Source: Thermohalobaculum sp039815685 (GTDB lineage Bacteria > Pseudomonadota > Alphaproteobacteria > Rhodobacterales > Rhodobacteraceae). Taken from it: 64,000 nucleotides of DNA. The stretch covers positions 93,717-157,716 of the forward strand of contig JBCBYV010000008.1 of NCBI GenBank assembly GCA_039815685.1. The letters are read 5' to 3'. Both the position numbers and the translations under genes were made by a program. Under the pieces are notes generated by a model that was given only the letters and a program-made list of their open reading frames with translations, had not been told where the DNA came from and did no database searches. This document shows positions 61,457-64,000 of this stretch, one piece after another; the stretch's first letter is position 1, and every line of letters begins with the position of its first letter.

Positions 61457-62500
61457 ATGGCGAGTATCGCAGAGGACGATCGAGGGCACGAGCCGGCAGC
61501 GTCGCAGGGGATCATCTTCGCTTCCACGGGCGATGCCTATACCGACATCACCTACCAAGCCGCGGAGAGCCTCAAGCGCTGGGATACGCACCGTCCGATC
61601 GTGCTCTACACCGACAAGCCGCGCCCGCTCGGCCCGTTCTCATCGGTCGAGGTGCTGGAGCGGCCATGGCGCCGCTCCAAGCTCGATGCGATGGCGCTCT
61701 CGCCCTTCGAGCAGACGCTATATCTCGATTCAGACGTTCTTGTGCGCGCGCCGCTCGATGAGATTTTCGCGGTGCTCGACCGGTTCGAATTCGCCGCCGC
61801 GCAGGACCGGGATATCAATGGTGGACAGGAGGGGCGATACTGGCGCCAGCCCCTGCCGCCAAGCTTTCCGCAGTACAACAGCGGTGTGGTTGGCTTCCGT
61901 AAGACGCCGCGCGTGACCGCCCTCATCGACGCGTGGCGCGGCCATGTGCGGGAGGAGAACCTACCCTATGACCAGCCGGTGTTGCGCGAGTTGTTGTGGC
62001 TCTCCGAAGTGAGGGTCGCCACGCTGCCGGAGGCCTTCAACCTCGTCCGCTTCCAGCAGATGGCGGCCTGGAGCCATCGCGACCTCGCACCCCGGATCGT
62101 GCATGCGCAACGGCTACACTACCACATCTCGCGCCCCGACGTCCCGCGCGTGACTGAAGAGGGAGCGCTGCTCGGGCCCGGGCTGCGCCGGATGGCTCGG
62201 CTTCTCGATGCATCCGACGCGCATCGCGCGGCTCTTCTCGGCGCGCCGTCCCCGCGCATGACCCCTGTCGGCTTTGGCCTGACCCGAATTCTCGCGGCGG
62301 CGGAGCTGGTGATCGGGAAGCTCAGCGCGACTGCAACGACTGCGATCCGCCGAGTCATCCGGCAACTCGGCCTCGGCCGGGAGCAGATCTCGGAAGAGGC
62401 AAAGCAGGAACGCCGCGTCCGGGAGGAAGCGGCGAAGAATGCGCCGTGCCCCGCGCCGATCGCCCGGCCCCGGAAGGAGCCGAGCAACGCCGACGTCTAG
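61457..62500 (+). CDS. GT8-like / nucleotide-diphosphosugar transferase family protein
   Basis: 347 residues. ATG 61457 lies 5 bases after gagggg; a GTG two codons earlier is a weaker choice. A GT-A fold is suggested by the N-terminal ASTGDAYTDITYQAAESL, the DxD metal motif in LYLDSDVLVRAP and PQYNSGVVGFRK. The C-terminal 100 residues are basic and of unknown function. Probably adds a sugar in EPS synthesis. Its TAG stop overlaps the stop of the convergent esterase gene in a CTAG. Confidence 0.82.
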   Translation: MASIAEDDRGHEPAASQGIIFASTGDAYTDITYQAAESLKRWDTHRPIVLYTDKPRPLGPFSSVEVLERPWRRSKLDAMALSPFEQTLYLDSDVLVRAPLDEIFAVLDRFEFAAAQDRDINGGQEGRYWRQPLPPSFPQYNSGVVGFRKTPRVTALIDAWRGHVREENLPYDQPVLRELLWLSEVRVATLPEAFNLVRFQQMAAWSHRDLAPRIVHAQRLHYHISRPDVPRVTEEGALLGPGLRRMARLLDASDAHRAALLGAPSPRMTPVGFGLTRILAAAELVIGKLSATATTAIRRVIRQLGLGREQISEEAKQERRVREEAAKNAPCPAPIARPRKEPSNADV

Positions 62501-64000
62501 GCCAGCAGGTTGTCGGTCACGGCATCGGCAAGGTTGAGCGCGATCTCGCCGTAGCTCTCGTTCGTGTAGTGGATCGAGTCGTTAAGCGTCAGCGACGTCG
62601 ATGTCGGGATGACGAACACATTGTCGAGCGCTGCAGCCACCGCCGCCTGTGCGTCCCTGATCGGCTGCAGCACACCGGTCGGCCCGCCGAGGAACGAGCC
62701 CTCTTCGGGGAAAGCGCCGATCTCCTGAATGAAGATCGGGATATCCGCGCCGTAGAGCGTCCGGAACTCCTGGAAGATCGCGAGTGTCGCTGCTTCCAGA
62801 TCGTCGGCAATCCCCTGAATGTCGGATGGAGAGACGGCCGCGCGCGCATCGCTCTCGCCCTGGGCCCAGATGATCGCATCGACGTCCTGGCCGTTCGCAA
62901 GGGCCGCATCGATAGCTGCGACAGCCGCATTGAAGGCGTCGCCCGGATTTCCGGTGTTATTGTTCCACCAGTAATTGTTGGTCTGGATGTCGATATTCGA
63001 GGCACTGCCACCGCTCGCAGCCTCAATCAGCGTCGTGTCGCCGCCGAGCGTTCCCTCGACCTCACGCTCGAACACCTCCGCCCCGAGGATGCCGAGATTG
63101 GTCGCGTCGTTCGATTGAACGGTGAAGTGCCGCTCGGCGTTCGACTGCCCGGCGAAGACGATGACGTCGAAGTCTCCGGGCGCGAGGGCGTTCGGCACGG
63201 GCGCTTCGGATGGTGTGACCTCGAGGAAGTCGATCCGCGCAGGCTCACCGCCGTTCGGCGTGCCTTCGATGGTGATCACGTCGCCGTTCACCAGTGGGAC
63301 GTCGTCGATGAAGAGCGACCTGTAGGCCTGCGGGTTGTTGGGGCTCGAGGTGATGTCCTCGTCGAAGATCGTGCCGCCGATGCTCATCCCGTTGAGCTGG
63401 ACGTCGACGCTCGACTGCCCGTCGTTCTCGTCGATGTAGACGAGGCGGAGATCGAAGGTGCCGTCGGCACCGCCATGCGCGAAGCTCGCCGTGGAGACGC
63501 CGGAGGCTGCGATCAGTGCGCCGCCCGATGCGGTGGAGGAGGACTGCTGGGAATAGCCGTTGAGCGTCAGGTCCTCGGCCTCGATCCGGGTGCCGGACTG
63601 AGGGTCCGGCTCGGGGTCCGGGGCGGTGACATCGACGGTGACGGTTGCGGCGGCGGAGACCTGCCCCTCGGTGTTGGCGACGGTGTAGGTGAAGCTGTCC
63701 TGCCCGTCGAAGCCCGGGTCGGGGGTGTAGGTGATCACGCCGTTCACGCCGATGACGACCCCACCGCCGCCGGGGCCGGAGATCACGGTGACGCTCGTGG
63801 GATCGAGCGGTGTGCCGTCGGGATCGGCGTCGTTCGCGAGGACCGTGATATCGACCGGTGTCTCCGCATCCGTCGAGGCGCTGTCGTCCCCGGCGCTCGG
63901 CAAAGGGTCGAAATCGCCGACATCGGTGAGCTCGACGTAGTCAAGCCGCGCATACTCGCCCGCATCGACGTTGCCGGCGAAGGTCAGCACGTCGCCGGCA
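62497..64000 (-). CDS. Secreted multidomain SGNH/SASA-type carbohydrate esterase, 5' part outside window
   Basis: The frame is open to the window edge, so the N-terminus is missing; about 500 C-terminal residues are visible. In order: the end of a carbohydrate-binding-like beta domain (GDVLTFAGNVDAGEYARLDY), a cadherin-like/VCBS-type domain (DITVLANDADPDGTPLDP), a second copy of the carbohydrate-binding-like domain (IEAEDLTLNGYSQ ... GDVITIEGTPNGGEPARIDF), and a sialate-O-acetylesterase-type SGNH domain with GQSNAE, IIWAQGESDA and DSIHYTNES. Absence of basic residues and the beta-repeat makeup suggest export, possibly by type I secretion. Likely deacetylates or trims the polysaccharide. Confidence 0.87.
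   Translation of the reverse strand, partial: AGDVLTFAGNVDAGEYARLDYVELTDVGDFDPLPSAGDDSASTDAETPVDITVLANDADPDGTPLDPTSVTVISGPGGGGVVIGVNGVITYTPDPGFDGQDSFTYTVANTEGQVSAAATVTVDVTAPDPEPDPQSGTRIEAEDLTLNGYSQQSSSTASGGALIAASGVSTASFAHGGADGTFDLRLVYIDENDGQSSVDVQLNGMSIGGTIFDEDITSSPNNPQAYRSLFIDDVPLVNGDVITIEGTPNGGEPARIDFLEVTPSEAPVPNALAPGDFDVIVFAGQSNAERHFTVQSNDATNLGILGAEVFEREVEGTLGGDTTLIEAASGGSASNIDIQTNNYWWNNNTGNPGDAFNAAVAAIDAALANGQDVDAIIWAQGESDARAAVSPSDIQGIADDLEAATLAIFQEFRTLYGADIPIFIQEIGAFPEEGSFLGGPTGVLQPIRDAQAAVAAALDNVFVIPTSTSLTLNDSIHYTNESYGEIALNLADAVTDNLLA

Noticed and set aside
1..64000. Mobile elements, prophage, tRNA or rRNA genes
   Set aside because: No transposase, integrase, terminal repeats with target duplication, cloverleaf or rRNA-like sequence was recognised by reading.

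Overview
This is a GC-rich, densely coding window from an alphaproteobacterium, most likely a marine Rhodobacterales (Roseobacter/Paracoccus-like). The assignment rests on the long NAD-dependent glutamate dehydrogenase, non-pyrrolysine MttB-type methyltransferase beside a dimethylglycine dehydrogenase-like enzyme, ExoP/ExoF-type polysaccharide export, CoxSML-type molybdenum hydroxylase and the general codon and GC style; no rRNA, tRNA, CRISPR array, insertion sequence or phage gene was seen.

Region 1 (1-11.9 kb) holds the 3' part of the NAD-glutamate dehydrogenase gene, a convergent RND efflux pair (membrane fusion protein then HAE-type permease, minus strand) and a 1025-residue ABC-exporter-like protein whose nucleotide-binding domain has lost its catalytic motifs and ends in a cyclic-nucleotide-binding domain. 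Region 2 (12.1-21.9 kb) is a quaternary-amine/osmolyte block: glycine betaine/proline-type ABC importer (proX, intrinsic terminator, proV, proW), LysR regulator, MttB-type methyltransferase (minus strand), PhyH dioxygenase and a GcvT-fused, covalent-FAD dimethylglycine/sarcosine dehydrogenase-like enzyme. Region 3 (22.2-24.4 kb) is a tyrosinase plus a DUF2182 membrane protein.

Region 4 (24.6-50.9 kb) is the most unusual part: about 26 kb of same-strand, often start-stop-overlapping genes that look like one catabolic system for an unknown substrate. It has a branched-chain-amino-acid-type ABC importer (binding protein, two permeases, two ATPases), a metal-ligand-deficient Fe-ADH relative, an aldehyde dehydrogenase, an AraC regulator, both halves of a Tm-1-like protein (one fused to the second transporter ATPase), a 1074-residue flotillin with an 11-residue-periodic coiled coil, two SRPBCC proteins around an NTF2-like secreted protein, a three-subunit molybdenum hydroxylase whose large subunit is split at one in-frame TGA, its MoxR/VWA maturation pair with a histidine phosphatase between them, an amidohydrolase, an MBL-fold lactonase, a membrane thioredoxin-like protein and an SMP-30/isochorismatase fusion with the catalytic Cys replaced by Ser. 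Two GC-rich palindromes occur both upstream of the flotillin and inside the linker of the split hydroxylase.

Region 5 (51-64 kb) is an exopolysaccharide locus: three glycosyltransferases, an acyltransferase-3/SGNH enzyme, a phosphoribosyltransferase-HAD fusion, ExoF-like export protein, ExoP-like chain-length protein with an altered Walker A, a GT8-like enzyme and the 3' end of a secreted multidomain SGNH esterase that runs off the window.
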